From assembly GCF_030246845.1 (NCBI RefSeq), contig NZ_CP126889.1, forward strand, positions 310,001 through 374,000: DNA of 64,000 bases, written 5' to 3'. How positions within the stretch are numbered: position 1 is the first letter of the stretch; the number at the start of each line of letters is the position of its first letter. Source of the DNA: Enhydrobacter sp. (lineage in GTDB: Bacteria; Pseudomonadota; Alphaproteobacteria; Reyranellales; Reyranellaceae). Of this stretch, positions 47,628-55,959 are shown in pieces. Position numbers and translations under genes: made by a program. A model generated the notes under the pieces. That model worked only from the letters and a program-made list of their open reading frames with translations. It was not told where the DNA came from and did no database searches.

Positions 47628-49520
47628 CTACCGCAAGAGCGTCGCCAGATGCTCGGCGAAGCCGGCGGCCTGGATCTTCGGCGCGAAGGCCGGATGGCGG
47701 GCGCGGCAGACGAAACGGCCGTCCTCATGGACGAAGACGGCCGCACCCGCCGCGTCTTCCATCGAAACGGCGCGATAGAGGCCGTCGCGGCCGCGGGCGA
47801 GCCGGACGAGGAGATCGATGGAGCGCGTGAGGTCGGTAGCGGCGACGCCGGGCTCGCAGGCCGCGACAACGCCGCGCGGATTGCGCGAGGCGAGCAGGCC
47901 GAGCGCCTCGGTCTCCGAGCGCTGCAGCGAGTCGAGCATCAGGATCTCGGGGCGCAGCCGCTCGGCCGCGGCCAGCAGCACCGGATAGGGAGTCTCCGGC
48001 GAGGCAACGAGCTCGACCTTGGTCGCGACCGGCCAGCGGAACTGGCGATGGCGCGCCACGGTGACGAGCCGCATCGCGGCCTCGAGATCGCGGCCCATCG
48101 CCGCCAGCATCGCCGTCTTGCCGGCGCCGGCCGGACCCAGGATCAGGATATTGAGTCGCGCCCGCACCGCCACGCGCAGCAGCGCGGCCGTCCTCTGGTC
48201 GAGCATCTCCGACGCGATCAGCCGCGCGAAGGTGGCGGTGCCAGGTTCGGCGCGTCGCAGCGTCAGCACCGGCCCCTCGGGCGCGGCCGGCGGGAAGATC
48301 ACCGTCGCGGTCGCGCCATCGCGAAGCTGCACGTCGGCCACCGCACTGGCCGGCTTCTCGGCCAGGCGATTGACGAGCTCGAGGAGATGCTCGTGATCGC
48401 GGAAGGTCTCGGCGGCCGGCGTCAGATTGCCGTCCTCGCGTTCGACGAAGACGGCGTGCGGACCGTTGACGAAGACGGCGCGAACGGTGTGGTCGGCCCA
48501 CAGGCGATCGACGAGGCCGAGCCCCGAGACCTCGCTCAGCGCCACCAGCACCAGATGCTGGCGGACCTCCGGCGCCAGCGGCGGCAGGCGCTCGGTGCGG
48601 ACGACCTCGTCGAGCGCCGCGTCGATGGCGCGCAGCGCCTCGTCGCGGCCGATGCGGCCGCCCGCCGGCATGGCCAGCCGCGGCTTGACGAGCTCCAGCG
48701 TGCGCGACAGCAGCCGCTCCACGCCCAGCGCTTCGCGATCGGCCACCGTCACCAGGGGAGAGGTCGGCGGCTCGAAGGCACGTTCAGGGACAGGCGGAAT
48801 GGCAGGTTCGGGCGGCGGCGGCTCGTCGTCGCTCCACGGCGTCGGCTGCGGTGCTGCCGTGCCGGGAAAGGTGACGAGACCCTCGGATCCGGAGTCCCGG
48901 GACGGGGGCTCGCGCCTTTCGGCAACGGGCGCGCGCGGCGGCTCGGGAGGCGTCGGCTCTTCTTCGGAGGGGGTTTCAAACGGGGGAGGTGCCGGCTCGG
49001 GCGGGCGCTCGGACTCCGGCGCTTCCGGCGCCGGGGCGGCAGCCGCCGGCGGCTCGGCTGGCGGCTCTTCGGGCGACGGCACGGGCTCCTCGTCGGTCGG
49101 CGGCGGTTCGGGCTCGGCGGCCGGCGCGGCTTGGGGCGCCGCCGGTGCGGGCGGCGGCACGCGGCTCGCCGGCTCCAGCAGCTCGGCCACCAGCCGGCGC
49201 AGCTCGTGGCTGGTGAGGGTGATGCCGCGCGGCCGGAAGTAGGTGTGGACCAGCTCGCCCAGCTGATAGGCGATCTCCGGCGGCGTGCGGCCGCTGGCGA
49301 GCGCCGCGCGCACCATGTCGTAGCGCTCGAGGCAGAAGGCGTGCCACGTCGCCTGCATGTCGCGGGCTCGCGCGGGATCGCCGCGCTCGGGCAGGATCTC
49401 GTCGAGTGTCCGCGGCTCGGCGCTCGACCCGTTGCCGGCGGCGCCCGCGCGCTCTCGCAATGATCGCAGGGGTGACCGCTCCTCCTCCGGAGGCCGATCT
49501 CCACCGCTTGCGGCGGTCAT
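47628..49520 (-). CDS. Orphan CpaF-like secretion ATPase with a disordered Pro/Glu-rich N-terminal half
   Basis: Residues about 265-600 follow the CpaF/TadA plan: LGLVDRLWADHTVRAVFVNGPHAVFVERE, FRDHEHLLELVNRLAEKPAS, TVIFPPAAPEGPVLTLRR, VRARLNILILGPAGAGKTAM (Walker A). The Walker B region reads RPEILMLDSLQRSE instead of the usual VGEVRG-type acidic motif, and the following histidine box (TIHAN in CpaF) reads VAACEP. Residues about 115-260 are Pro/Glu/Ala-rich and look disordered. No pilus or secretion genes are nearby. ATP binding is plausible, hydrolysis doubtful; the function is unknown. Confidence 0.75.
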   Translation of the reverse strand: MTAASGGDRPPEEERSPLRSLRERAGAAGNGSSAEPRTLDEILPERGDPARARDMQATWHAFCLERYDMVRAALASGRTPPEIAYQLGELVHTYFRPRGITLTSHELRRLVAELLEPASRVPPPAPAAPQAAPAAEPEPPPTDEEPVPSPEEPPAEPPAAAAPAPEAPESERPPEPAPPPFETPSEEEPTPPEPPRAPVAERREPPSRDSGSEGLVTFPGTAAPQPTPWSDDEPPPPEPAIPPVPERAFEPPTSPLVTVADREALGVERLLSRTLELVKPRLAMPAGGRIGRDEALRAIDAALDEVVRTERLPPLAPEVRQHLVLVALSEVSGLGLVDRLWADHTVRAVFVNGPHAVFVEREDGNLTPAAETFRDHEHLLELVNRLAEKPASAVADVQLRDGATATVIFPPAAPEGPVLTLRRAEPGTATFARLIASEMLDQRTAALLRVAVRARLNILILGPAGAGKTAMLAAMGRDLEAAMRLVTVARHRQFRWPVATKVELVASPETPYPVLLAAAERLRPEILMLDSLQRSETEALGLLASRNPRGVVAACEPGVAATDLTRSIDLLVRLARGRDGLYRAVSMEDAAGAAVFVHEDGRFVCRARHPAFAPKIQAAGFAEHLATLLR

Positions 49521-49785
49521 CGATCAATCCACAAAATAAGTTCCCACACCGCGCGACCAGACCGGCATCGCTGCCGGCTCCCAACCGATCGCTCCATCTT
49601 TTTGCCATCGTGACCGGCGGCGCGCCACGGCAAAAGATGTGTAGCGCCCGGGCGATTACTGTGGCCGGCGCGGGCCAAACCTGTGACCGGTCGCAGGCGC
49701 ACTTGGCCTTGTCTTTCGATCGCCGGCCGGTATGGTCGCGCCGCCGTCCCGCACGAGGGCGGAGCCGAGCCCGGGAGTACCACCA

Positions 49786-50331
49786 ATGCGTCTGGTTTCG
49801 ATCGCGGCGTGCGCCGCCCTCGTCCTGCTTTCGGCCGTCTCGACCCGGGCGGCGGACCTCGAGAACACCCTCTATATCGACCTCAAGGACGGTCGCGTCG
49901 TGATCGAGATGTATCCCGAGCTGGCGCCCCGGCACGTGGCGCGCATCAAGGAGCTGGCCCGCGCCCACAAGTACGACGGCATCGTCTTCCATCGCGTGAT
50001 CGCGGGCTTCATGGCCCAGACCGGCGATCCGACCGGCACCGGGTCGGGCGGCATGGGCGATCCGCTGCCGGCCGAGTTCAACGACCAGCCGCATACCCGC
50101 GGCGCCGTCTCGATGGCGCGCACCCAGGACCCCAACAGCGCACGCAGCCAGTTCTTCATCGTGCTCAAGGACTCGCGCTACCTCGACCACCAGTACACGG
50201 TGTGGGGCCGCGTCGTGTCGGGCATGGAGTTCGTCGACAAGATCAAGAAGGGCGACCCGCAGTCGGGCCTCGTGCCGCCGCCTCAGGACAGGATGCTCAA
50301 GGTGCGCGTCGCCGCCGACGAGAAGCCCTGA
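49786..50331 (+). CDS. Exported peptidyl-prolyl cis-trans isomerase (cyclophilin)
   Basis: Cyclophilin catalysing proline isomerisation, probably in the periplasm. The 181-residue protein has a signal peptide (MRLVSIAACAALVLLSAVSTRAAD) and a complete cyclophilin core: FHRVIAGFMAQTGDPTGTGSGG (with the catalytic Arg and Phe/Met/Gln), GAVSMARTQDPNSARSQFFIV and YTVWGRVVSGMEFVDKI. ATG at 49786 is preceded by GGGAG. A near-identical cytosolic copy follows 36 bases downstream. Confidence 0.93.
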   Translation: MRLVSIAACAALVLLSAVSTRAADLENTLYIDLKDGRVVIEMYPELAPRHVARIKELARAHKYDGIVFHRVIAGFMAQTGDPTGTGSGGMGDPLPAEFNDQPHTRGAVSMARTQDPNSARSQFFIVLKDSRYLDHQYTVWGRVVSGMEFVDKIKKGDPQSGLVPPPQDRMLKVRVAADEKP

Positions 50332-50367
50332 CCCCTTCCCTCCAACCATTTTCTGAAGGAGCCGCCT

Positions 50368-50841
50368 ATGGACAAGGAGAATACCCTCTACATCGACCTC
50401 AAGGACGGCCGCGTCGTGATCGAGATGCGCCCCGACCTTGCGCCCAGGCACGTGGCGCAGATCAAGAAGCTCGCGCGCGAGGGCAAGTACGACGGCGTGG
50501 TCTTCCATCGCGTGATCGATGGCTTCATGGCGCAGACCGGCGATCCGACGGGCACCGGCACGGGCGGCATGGGCGAGACGCTCGCCGCCGAGTTCAGCAA
50601 GGAACCGCACACCCGCGGCGCCGTCTCGATGGCACGCACCAGCGATCCCAACAGCGCGCGCAGCCAGTTCTTCATCGTCTTCAAGGACTCGAATTTCCTC
50701 GACGGCCAGTACACGGTGTGGGGCCGCGTCACCTCCGGCATGGAGTTCGTCGACAGGATCAAGAAAGGCGCCGGCCAGTCCGGCAGCGTTTCCGCGCCGG
50801 ACAGGATGGTCAAGGTCCAGGTGGCCGCCGACGCGGGCTAG
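50368..50841 (+). CDS. ppiB: Cytosolic peptidyl-prolyl cis-trans isomerase B (cyclophilin)
   Basis: The 157-residue protein lacks a signal peptide and starts MDKENTLYIDLKDGRVVIEM. It has the same catalytic segments as its upstream neighbour (FHRVIDGFMAQTGDPTGTGTGG, SARSQFFIVFKDS, YTVWGRVTSGMEFVDRI). The two genes share most residues, so they form a tandem duplicate with one exported and one cytosolic product. AAGGAG precedes the ATG. Confidence 0.93.
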   Translation: MDKENTLYIDLKDGRVVIEMRPDLAPRHVAQIKKLAREGKYDGVVFHRVIDGFMAQTGDPTGTGTGGMGETLAAEFSKEPHTRGAVSMARTSDPNSARSQFFIVFKDSNFLDGQYTVWGRVTSGMEFVDRIKKGAGQSGSVSAPDRMVKVQVAADAG

Positions 50842-50846
50842 GAACT

Positions 50847-50970
50847 AAAGATCCCTCGGCGTCGCCTCGGGATGACGCGGCTCTTTGTTCGCAGACCGTG
50901 TCATCCCGAGCGGAGCGAGGGATCTTTGGTTGGCGCCGATCAAGGATCCTCGCTTGCGCTCGGGATGACA
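50847..50970. repeat. Three CCCGAGCG...CGAGGGATC elements in alternating orientation
   Basis: Copies at 50847-50878 (AAAGATCCCTCGG...), 50898-50927 (inverted, TGTCATCCCGAGCGGAGCGA) and 50941-50970 (AAGGATCCTCGC...). They separate the ppiB gene from the convergent livF gene. Confidence 0.75.
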
Positions 50971-51080
50971 CCCGCCTTGCGGCAGGCAGCGCAGTTTCAC
51001 TCCCGAGGGTCCGCACCTGGCTGGTGACGAACTCCCGTGGCGCTCATGACTGCGCCACTGGAGTGGCGCGCTCCTTTGAA
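50967..51080. repeat. Composite element: 49-base unit plus REP unit
   Basis: Positions 50967-51015, read on the minus strand, match 57763-57810 at nearly every base (core CTGCCTGCCGCAA). This is followed by a REP unit (51052-51074, GCGCCACTGGAGTGGCGCGC). The same two parts occur together at 57763-57900. Confidence 0.72.
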
Positions 51081-51097
51081 CTTTGAACAAGCCGGCG

Positions 51098-51802
51098 CTA
51101 CCGCTCGACGCCGACGAACTCGCCGATCAGGTCGGGGTCCTGCAGGTGGCCGGGCGACACCTCGCGGGTGATGCGGCCCTTCTGGATCAGGAGGATGCGG
51201 TCGGACAGCGCCGCGATGAAGTCGAGGTTCTGCTCGACCAGCACCACGGTCAGCCGGCGGCTGCGCCGCAGCCGCGTCAGAAGCTCGATGATCTCGTCGA
51301 TGATCGAGGGCTGGATGCCCTCGGTCGGCTCGTCCAGCAGGAGCAGCGCCGGCTTGCCGCAGAGACAGCGGGCGATGGCCAGAAGCTGCTGCTCACCGCC
51401 CGACAGCGCGCCGCCCAGCCGGTCGAGCAGCCGCCTGAGCCGCGGGAAATCGGCCAGCACCGAGTCTATCACCGGCCGGTCGCTGCCGGCTTCCTTGGCG
51501 CAACCCATGCGCAGATTGTCGAGCACCGACAGGTTGGGAAAGATGTCCCTGCCCTGCGGCACGTAGCCGATGCCGGCCCGCGCCCGCCGGTAGGGCGGCC
51601 AGTCGGTGATGTCGGCCTGGTCGAGCACCACCGCGCCGCCGGTCAGCGGCAGGAACCCCATGAGCGCCCGCAGGAGGCTCGTCTTGCCCATGCCGTTGTG
51701 GCCGAGCACGCCGACCGACTGGCCTTCGGCCACGGCGAAGGTGACGCCGTGCAGGATCGGGATGCGCCCGTAGGCGGCGTGCAGGTCGCGCACCTCGAGC
51801 AT
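51098..51802 (-). CDS. livF: ABC transporter ATP-binding protein, LivF/UrtE-like
   Basis: Second ATPase of a hydrophobic-amino-acid/urea/amide-type importer. The 234-residue protein has Walker A GHNGMGKTSLLRAL, Q-loop GYVPQGRDIFPNLSV, signature LSGGEQQLLAIARCL and Walker B LLLLDEPTEGIQPSIIDEI, the last being the LivF/UrtE fingerprint. ATG at 51802 overlaps the livG stop (TGATG). It is the last gene of the transporter operon. Confidence 0.92.
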   Translation of the reverse strand: MLEVRDLHAAYGRIPILHGVTFAVAEGQSVGVLGHNGMGKTSLLRALMGFLPLTGGAVVLDQADITDWPPYRRARAGIGYVPQGRDIFPNLSVLDNLRMGCAKEAGSDRPVIDSVLADFPRLRRLLDRLGGALSGGEQQLLAIARCLCGKPALLLLDEPTEGIQPSIIDEIIELLTRLRRSRRLTVVLVEQNLDFIAALSDRILLIQKGRITREVSPGHLQDPDLIGEFVGVER

Positions 51803-52530
51803 CACGCGGCGACCCGCTTGCCGAGATAGACGTCGCGCACCGTGGGATGGCGCAGGATGTTCTCCATCGAATCCTCGACCAGCACCCGCCCGCGGTCGAG
51901 CACCGTCACCTTCGACGCGATCATGCGGATGAACTGCATGTCGTGCTCGACCACGATCAGCGATCGGGTCCGGTTGATCTCGCGGATCAGCTCGGCGGTG
52001 CGCGCCACCTCCTCGTGCGTCATGCCTGCCGCGGGCTCGTCGAGCAGGATGAGCTCGGGCTCGGCGGCCAGCACGATCCCGAGCTCGAGCCACTGCCGCT
52101 GGCCGTGCGCGAGCTGGCCGACCGGGCGGCCGGCCACGCCCGTCAGCGCGATCCGCGCCAGGATCTCGTCCACCATCGCGTTGGCGCGCCGCGTGGGCCG
52201 GCCGCGACTGGCCGCGATCCACAGGTTCTCGCGCACCGAGAGCCCGTCGAACACGCTCGGCACCTGGGTCTTGATGCCGATGCCGAGCCGCGCGATCTCG
52301 TGCGTCTCGGCGCCGGCGATGTCGCGGCCGCGATAGAGCACCTTGCCACTGGTCGGCGGCAACTGTCCGGTGAGCAGCTTGAAGAACGTGCTCTTGCCGG
52401 CGCCGTTGGGGCCGATCAGGCAACGCAGCTCGCCCTCGGTCAGGCGGAAGTCGACGCCGCTCACCGCCTCGACGCCGCCGAAGCGCCGGCCGAGACCGAT
52501 CGTCTCGAGCAGGACGGCGGGCTCCTTCAT
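51802..52530 (-). CDS. livG: ABC transporter ATP-binding protein, LivG/UrtD-like
   Basis: First ATPase of the same importer. The 242-residue protein has Walker A GPNGAGKSTFFKLLTGQLPP, the IKTQVPSVFDGLSVRENLW segment typical of LivG/UrtD, LAHGQRQWLELGIVL (signature) and Walker B LILLDEPAAGMTHEEV. ATG at 52530 overlaps the livM stop as ATGA. Confidence 0.92.
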   Translation of the reverse strand: MKEPAVLLETIGLGRRFGGVEAVSGVDFRLTEGELRCLIGPNGAGKSTFFKLLTGQLPPTSGKVLYRGRDIAGAETHEIARLGIGIKTQVPSVFDGLSVRENLWIAASRGRPTRRANAMVDEILARIALTGVAGRPVGQLAHGQRQWLELGIVLAAEPELILLDEPAAGMTHEEVARTAELIREINRTRSLIVVEHDMQFIRMIASKVTVLDRGRVLVEDSMENILRHPTVRDVYLGKRVAA

Positions 52531-53669
52531 GTCGTGCCCTCCGCCTTGTCCGGCATCAGCTCGGTCGCTGGCGGCCGGCGACGGCCGACGGTGGCGCGGG
52601 CGAGGTCGAGCAGCGTCGGCATCACGCCCTTCGGCACCAGCAGCACGAAGGCCAGCAGGACGGCGCCGAGCACCAGGTTCGTGTTGCTGAAGTCGGCGAT
52701 GCCGAAGACGGAGGAGAGCGCCTTCGCAATGGTCGGACCGAGGACGTGCTCGAGCGACGCCTTCGAGAGCTGGGCACTGCCGAGGAAGGCGGTCAGCCAC
52801 TGGATGGCGATGCAGCCCACCACCGGCCCGATCAGCGTGCCGCGCCCGCCGACGATCACCCAGATGATGATCTGCGCCGACTGGCCGAGGCCGAAGATGG
52901 TCGGGCTGACGAAGGCGCCCCAGTTCGCGAACAGGCAGCCGGCGAGGCCCGCGAGCGCGCCGCCCAGCGTGAAGGTCCCGAGCTTGTAGAGCCGCGCGTC
53001 GTAGCCCAGGAAGCCCGCGCGCTGCTCGTTCTCGCGGATCGCCACCATGACGCGGCCGAAGCGGCTCACCAGCAGCCCGCGCAACCCGAAATAGACCGCG
53101 AGCAGCAGCACGATCGAGACGTAGAAGAGATCCTCCAGATCGAGCGCGCTGTCGGGAAAGCCCGGCCAGTTGAGCGGCGGGATCGAGGGGATGCCGTTGA
53201 AGCCGCCGAGCCGGGCCTCGCCGATATGATATTCGGGGCCGGCGGTCGAGTTCACGGCGTTGAACAGGATCAGCGTCACGGTGAGCGTGATCACCCCCAG
53301 ATAGACGTCGCTGATGCGGCCGTAGAACATGAAATAGCCGAGCAGCGCCGCGAACGCCGCCGGCAGCGCGATCGCCAGCACGAACGGGATCGTGCTCTCG
53401 CCGATGTTGAACATCGCGATGGCGTAGGCGTAGGCGCCGAGGCCGAAGAAGGCCGACTGCCCGAAGCAGAGGATGCCGCCGTAGCCCCAGACCAGCGCGA
53501 GGCTCAGCGCCAGGATGGCGAGGATCAGGTAGACCGTGACGTCGAGCAGGGCGCTGAGCTCGAGCAGCAGCGGCAGGCCGATCATGGCGCCGAGGCCGAC
53601 CACGCCGACCGCGATCAGGCCGGCGATATTCCAGCCTCGTGCATCCGGCGCGCCTGCGGTCACAGCCAC
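52527..53669 (-). CDS. livM: ABC transporter permease, LivM/UrtC-like
   Basis: The 380-residue membrane protein has about ten spans and the family segments LALVWGYGGILCFGQSAFFGLGAYAYA, VMVAIRENEQRAGFLGYDARLYKLGTF and IIWVIVGGRGTLIGPVVG. It starts at GTG (53669, or the second GTG at 53663) and overlaps the livH stop by up to ten bases. Confidence 0.9.
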   Translation of the reverse strand: MAVTAGAPDARGWNIAGLIAVGVVGLGAMIGLPLLLELSALLDVTVYLILAILALSLALVWGYGGILCFGQSAFFGLGAYAYAIAMFNIGESTIPFVLAIALPAAFAALLGYFMFYGRISDVYLGVITLTVTLILFNAVNSTAGPEYHIGEARLGGFNGIPSIPPLNWPGFPDSALDLEDLFYVSIVLLLAVYFGLRGLLVSRFGRVMVAIRENEQRAGFLGYDARLYKLGTFTLGGALAGLAGCLFANWGAFVSPTIFGLGQSAQIIIWVIVGGRGTLIGPVVGCIAIQWLTAFLGSAQLSKASLEHVLGPTIAKALSSVFGIADFSNTNLVLGAVLLAFVLLVPKGVMPTLLDLARATVGRRRPPATELMPDKAEGTT

Positions 53670-54526
53670 CTCTTGAGGAAGCGGCCGGTGATGCCCTGCG
53701 GCAGGAGGCGGATCAGCACGATCGCCGCGGCGAGCGTGATCACGACGCCGAACACCGGCGTCGTGAAGTAGGTCGCCACTTCCTGGATGGCGCCGAACAG
53801 CGCCGCGGCGGTGACGGTGCCGCTCAGGATCGCCGCTCCGCCCCCGATCACGGTGATGAAGGCCTTGGCGATGTAGGCGATGCCGATGGTCGGGAAGACG
53901 CCCGAGATCGGCGCGATCAGCGCGCCCGCCAGGCCCGACAGCGCCGCCCCGACGCCGAACGTCACGGCATAGACCCGGGGCGGGCTGAGCCCCAGCGCCG
54001 CCGCCATGTTCGGGTTCTGCATGGTGCCGCGCGCGAACAGGCCGAGCCGCGTATGGCGCAGCACGAGGTAGATCGCGACCAGCAGCACCACCGTGATCGC
54101 GATCACCACCAGGCCGTAGATGCTGGTGCGGTAGTTGCCGATCGCCATGCCGCCCAAGGGCGCGGAGATGCCGACCGTGGTGTTGCCGAAGATGCCGGTG
54201 ACGAGCCCGATCAGGAACAGGCTCAGCCCCCAGGTGGCGAGCATGGTGTCGATCATCCGGCCGTAGAGGAAGCGGATCAGCGTGCGCTCGACCAGCACGC
54301 CGATCGCGCCCACCACGATCGGCGCCACCACCAGCATCGCGATCCAGAGATTGACGCCGTGCTGGTTGGCGACGATGGCGCTGTAGCCGCCCAGCATCAG
54401 GAACTCGCCGTGCGCGAGGTTGATCACCCGCATCATGCCGAAAATGACGGCGAGCCCGACGCTGATCAGCGCAAGGCTCGCCATGGCAAACAGCACCTGG
54501 ATGACCAGGACGAGGACCAGATCCAC
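53660..54526 (-). CDS. livH: ABC transporter permease, LivH/UrtB-like
   Basis: The 288-residue permease has about eight spans with GLAVIFGMMRVINLAHGEFLMLGGY near the start (a LivH hallmark), RHTRLGLFARGTMQNPNMAAALGL in the coupling loop and FITVIGGGAAILSGTV near the end. GTG at 54526 is the start. A 108-base gap with two dispersed repeats separates it from the binding-protein gene upstream. Confidence 0.9.
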   Translation of the reverse strand: MDLVLVLVIQVLFAMASLALISVGLAVIFGMMRVINLAHGEFLMLGGYSAIVANQHGVNLWIAMLVVAPIVVGAIGVLVERTLIRFLYGRMIDTMLATWGLSLFLIGLVTGIFGNTTVGISAPLGGMAIGNYRTSIYGLVVIAITVVLLVAIYLVLRHTRLGLFARGTMQNPNMAAALGLSPPRVYAVTFGVGAALSGLAGALIAPISGVFPTIGIAYIAKAFITVIGGGAAILSGTVTAAALFGAIQEVATYFTTPVFGVVITLAAAIVLIRLLPQGITGRFLKRWL

Positions 54527-54548
54527 CTGCCTACCCTCGATCAGCGCC

Positions 54549-54624
54549 GTGTCATCCCGAGCGCAGCAAGGGATCTTTCCGCGGCATTCGAACCAAGGAT
54601 CCCTCGCTGCGCGCGGGACGACAC
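54549..54624. repeat. Inverted pair of CCCGAGCGCAGC...GGGATC elements
   Basis: GTGTCATCCCGAGCGCAGCA (from 54549) and, reversed, AAGGATCCCTCGCTGCGCGC (from 54595) lie between the binding-protein gene and livH. A hairpin here could lower expression of the permease and ATPase genes relative to the binding protein. Confidence 0.72.
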
Positions 54625-54634
54625 GGGCAAGGCC

Positions 54635-55870
54635 TCACGCCTTGATGACGTACTGCTTCTTGTCGTTCGGGTTCTTCTTGAGATTGCACACCGCGGCCGT
54701 GTCGGCCGGCGGCTGCTGGCTGAAATCCTCCAGCACGTTCAGCTTCTTGTCCCGCACCTCGGCGATATGGACGTCGAGAATGCAGTGATGGGTCTGCGGA
54801 TCGATCGTGACCTTGCCGCTCGGAGCGTCGATGCCGATCGGCGTCTCCAGTGCCTCGATCACCTTCATGCGGTCGATGCTGCCCGCCTTCTTCACCGCCT
54901 CGGCCCACAGCTGGAAGCCCTGCCAGGTGCCCATGGCGAGCTCGGTGATGTTGGGATAGTCGGCGCCGAAGCGCTTGTGGAAGCGCTCGACGAACGCCGT
55001 GTTCTGCGGGTTCTTGAGGTCCTGGAAATAGTTGTAGCAGATCAGCATGCCGTTGCACTCGTCGGGCGACAGCACGATGTGCTCGTTGCCGACGGCGAAG
55101 GTCGTCGAGGCCATCGGGATCTTCTTGTTCATGCCGGCGGCGGCCCACTGACGGTAGAACGAGATGTGCGCGCCGCCGACCAGCGCCGACCACACGAAAT
55201 CCGGGCCGGCCGCCTGGATCTTGGCGATCGAGGGCCCGAAGTTGGTGACATCGAGCGGGAAGAACTCGGTCGCCAGCGTCTCGCCGCCGTTCTCCTTCAC
55301 GTACTTCTTCACCCACTCCGAGGTGATCTGGCCGTAGTTGTAGTCGGCGGCGACGATATAGACCTTCTTGCCCCACTTCTTCATCGAGTAGGGAACGAGC
55401 TTCTGGACCGTCTGCGCCGGCGTCACGCCGGTGTCGAACTGGTTGCGGTCGCACACGCCGCCTTCGTACTGCGTGTTGTAGAAGTAGAGCGTCTTGAAGC
55501 GGTCGAGCACCGGCCGGATCACCTCGCGCGACGCCGATGTGATGCCGCCATGGACCACCGCGACCTTTTCCTTGAGCGCGGCGTCCTGGGCATACTGCGT
55601 ATAGAGCTGCATGTTCGACTGCGGATCGTAGCTGATGAGCTTGATCTGCCGACCGATCAGGCCGCCCGCGGCATTGGTCTCCTCGACCGCGAGCGTCAGG
55701 GCATCGACCATCGGCTTGCCGTAGATGTCGAGCCCGCCCGAGAGATCGTGGATGCTCGCGACCTTGATCGGATCGGCGGCCCGGCCGCGCGAGCTCAGAA
55801 CGGCGCTGGCGGAAAAGGCGGCGGCCGTCGCGGCCGATGTCTGCAGCAGCTTCCTGCGGGCTATCTTCAT
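54635..55870 (-). CDS. ABC transporter substrate-binding protein, FmdD/urea-type
   Basis: The 411-residue protein has a twin-arginine-like signal (MKIARRKLLQTSAATAAAFS ... RGRAADP), then a type I periplasmic-binding fold with IKVASIHDLSGGLDIYGKPM, TLYFYNTQYEGGVCDRNQFDTGVTPAQTV and TWQGFQLWAEAVKKAG. This arrangement is characteristic of the urea/short-chain-amide binding proteins (UrtA, FmdD, AmiC relatives). With two amidase genes nearby, an amide is the likely ligand. First gene of the importer operon; an AT-rich motif shared with marR and the amidases lies 47 bases upstream. Confidence 0.9.
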   Translation of the reverse strand: MKIARRKLLQTSAATAAAFSASAVLSSRGRAADPIKVASIHDLSGGLDIYGKPMVDALTLAVEETNAAGGLIGRQIKLISYDPQSNMQLYTQYAQDAALKEKVAVVHGGITSASREVIRPVLDRFKTLYFYNTQYEGGVCDRNQFDTGVTPAQTVQKLVPYSMKKWGKKVYIVAADYNYGQITSEWVKKYVKENGGETLATEFFPLDVTNFGPSIAKIQAAGPDFVWSALVGGAHISFYRQWAAAGMNKKIPMASTTFAVGNEHIVLSPDECNGMLICYNYFQDLKNPQNTAFVERFHKRFGADYPNITELAMGTWQGFQLWAEAVKKAGSIDRMKVIEALETPIGIDAPSGKVTIDPQTHHCILDVHIAEVRDKKLNVLEDFSQQPPADTAAVCNLKKNPNDKKQYVIKA

Positions 55871-55916
55871 GCTTGGCTCCCTGCCCGTCCCGTGACGGCG
55901 CGGCATTAGACGGCAA

Positions 55917-55937
55917 GTTATTTTACTTTTCAAGCAA
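55917..55937. promoter_or_regulatory. Candidate MarR operator, copy 1 (upstream of the importer operon)
   Basis: TTATTTTACTTTTCAAGCAA (plus one preceding G) is identical over 21 bases to 59498-59518. On the minus strand it reads CTTGAAAAGTAAAA in the direction of the transporter genes. Confidence 0.65.
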
Positions 55938-55959
55938 CACCCCGGGCAACCCCGGGCGA

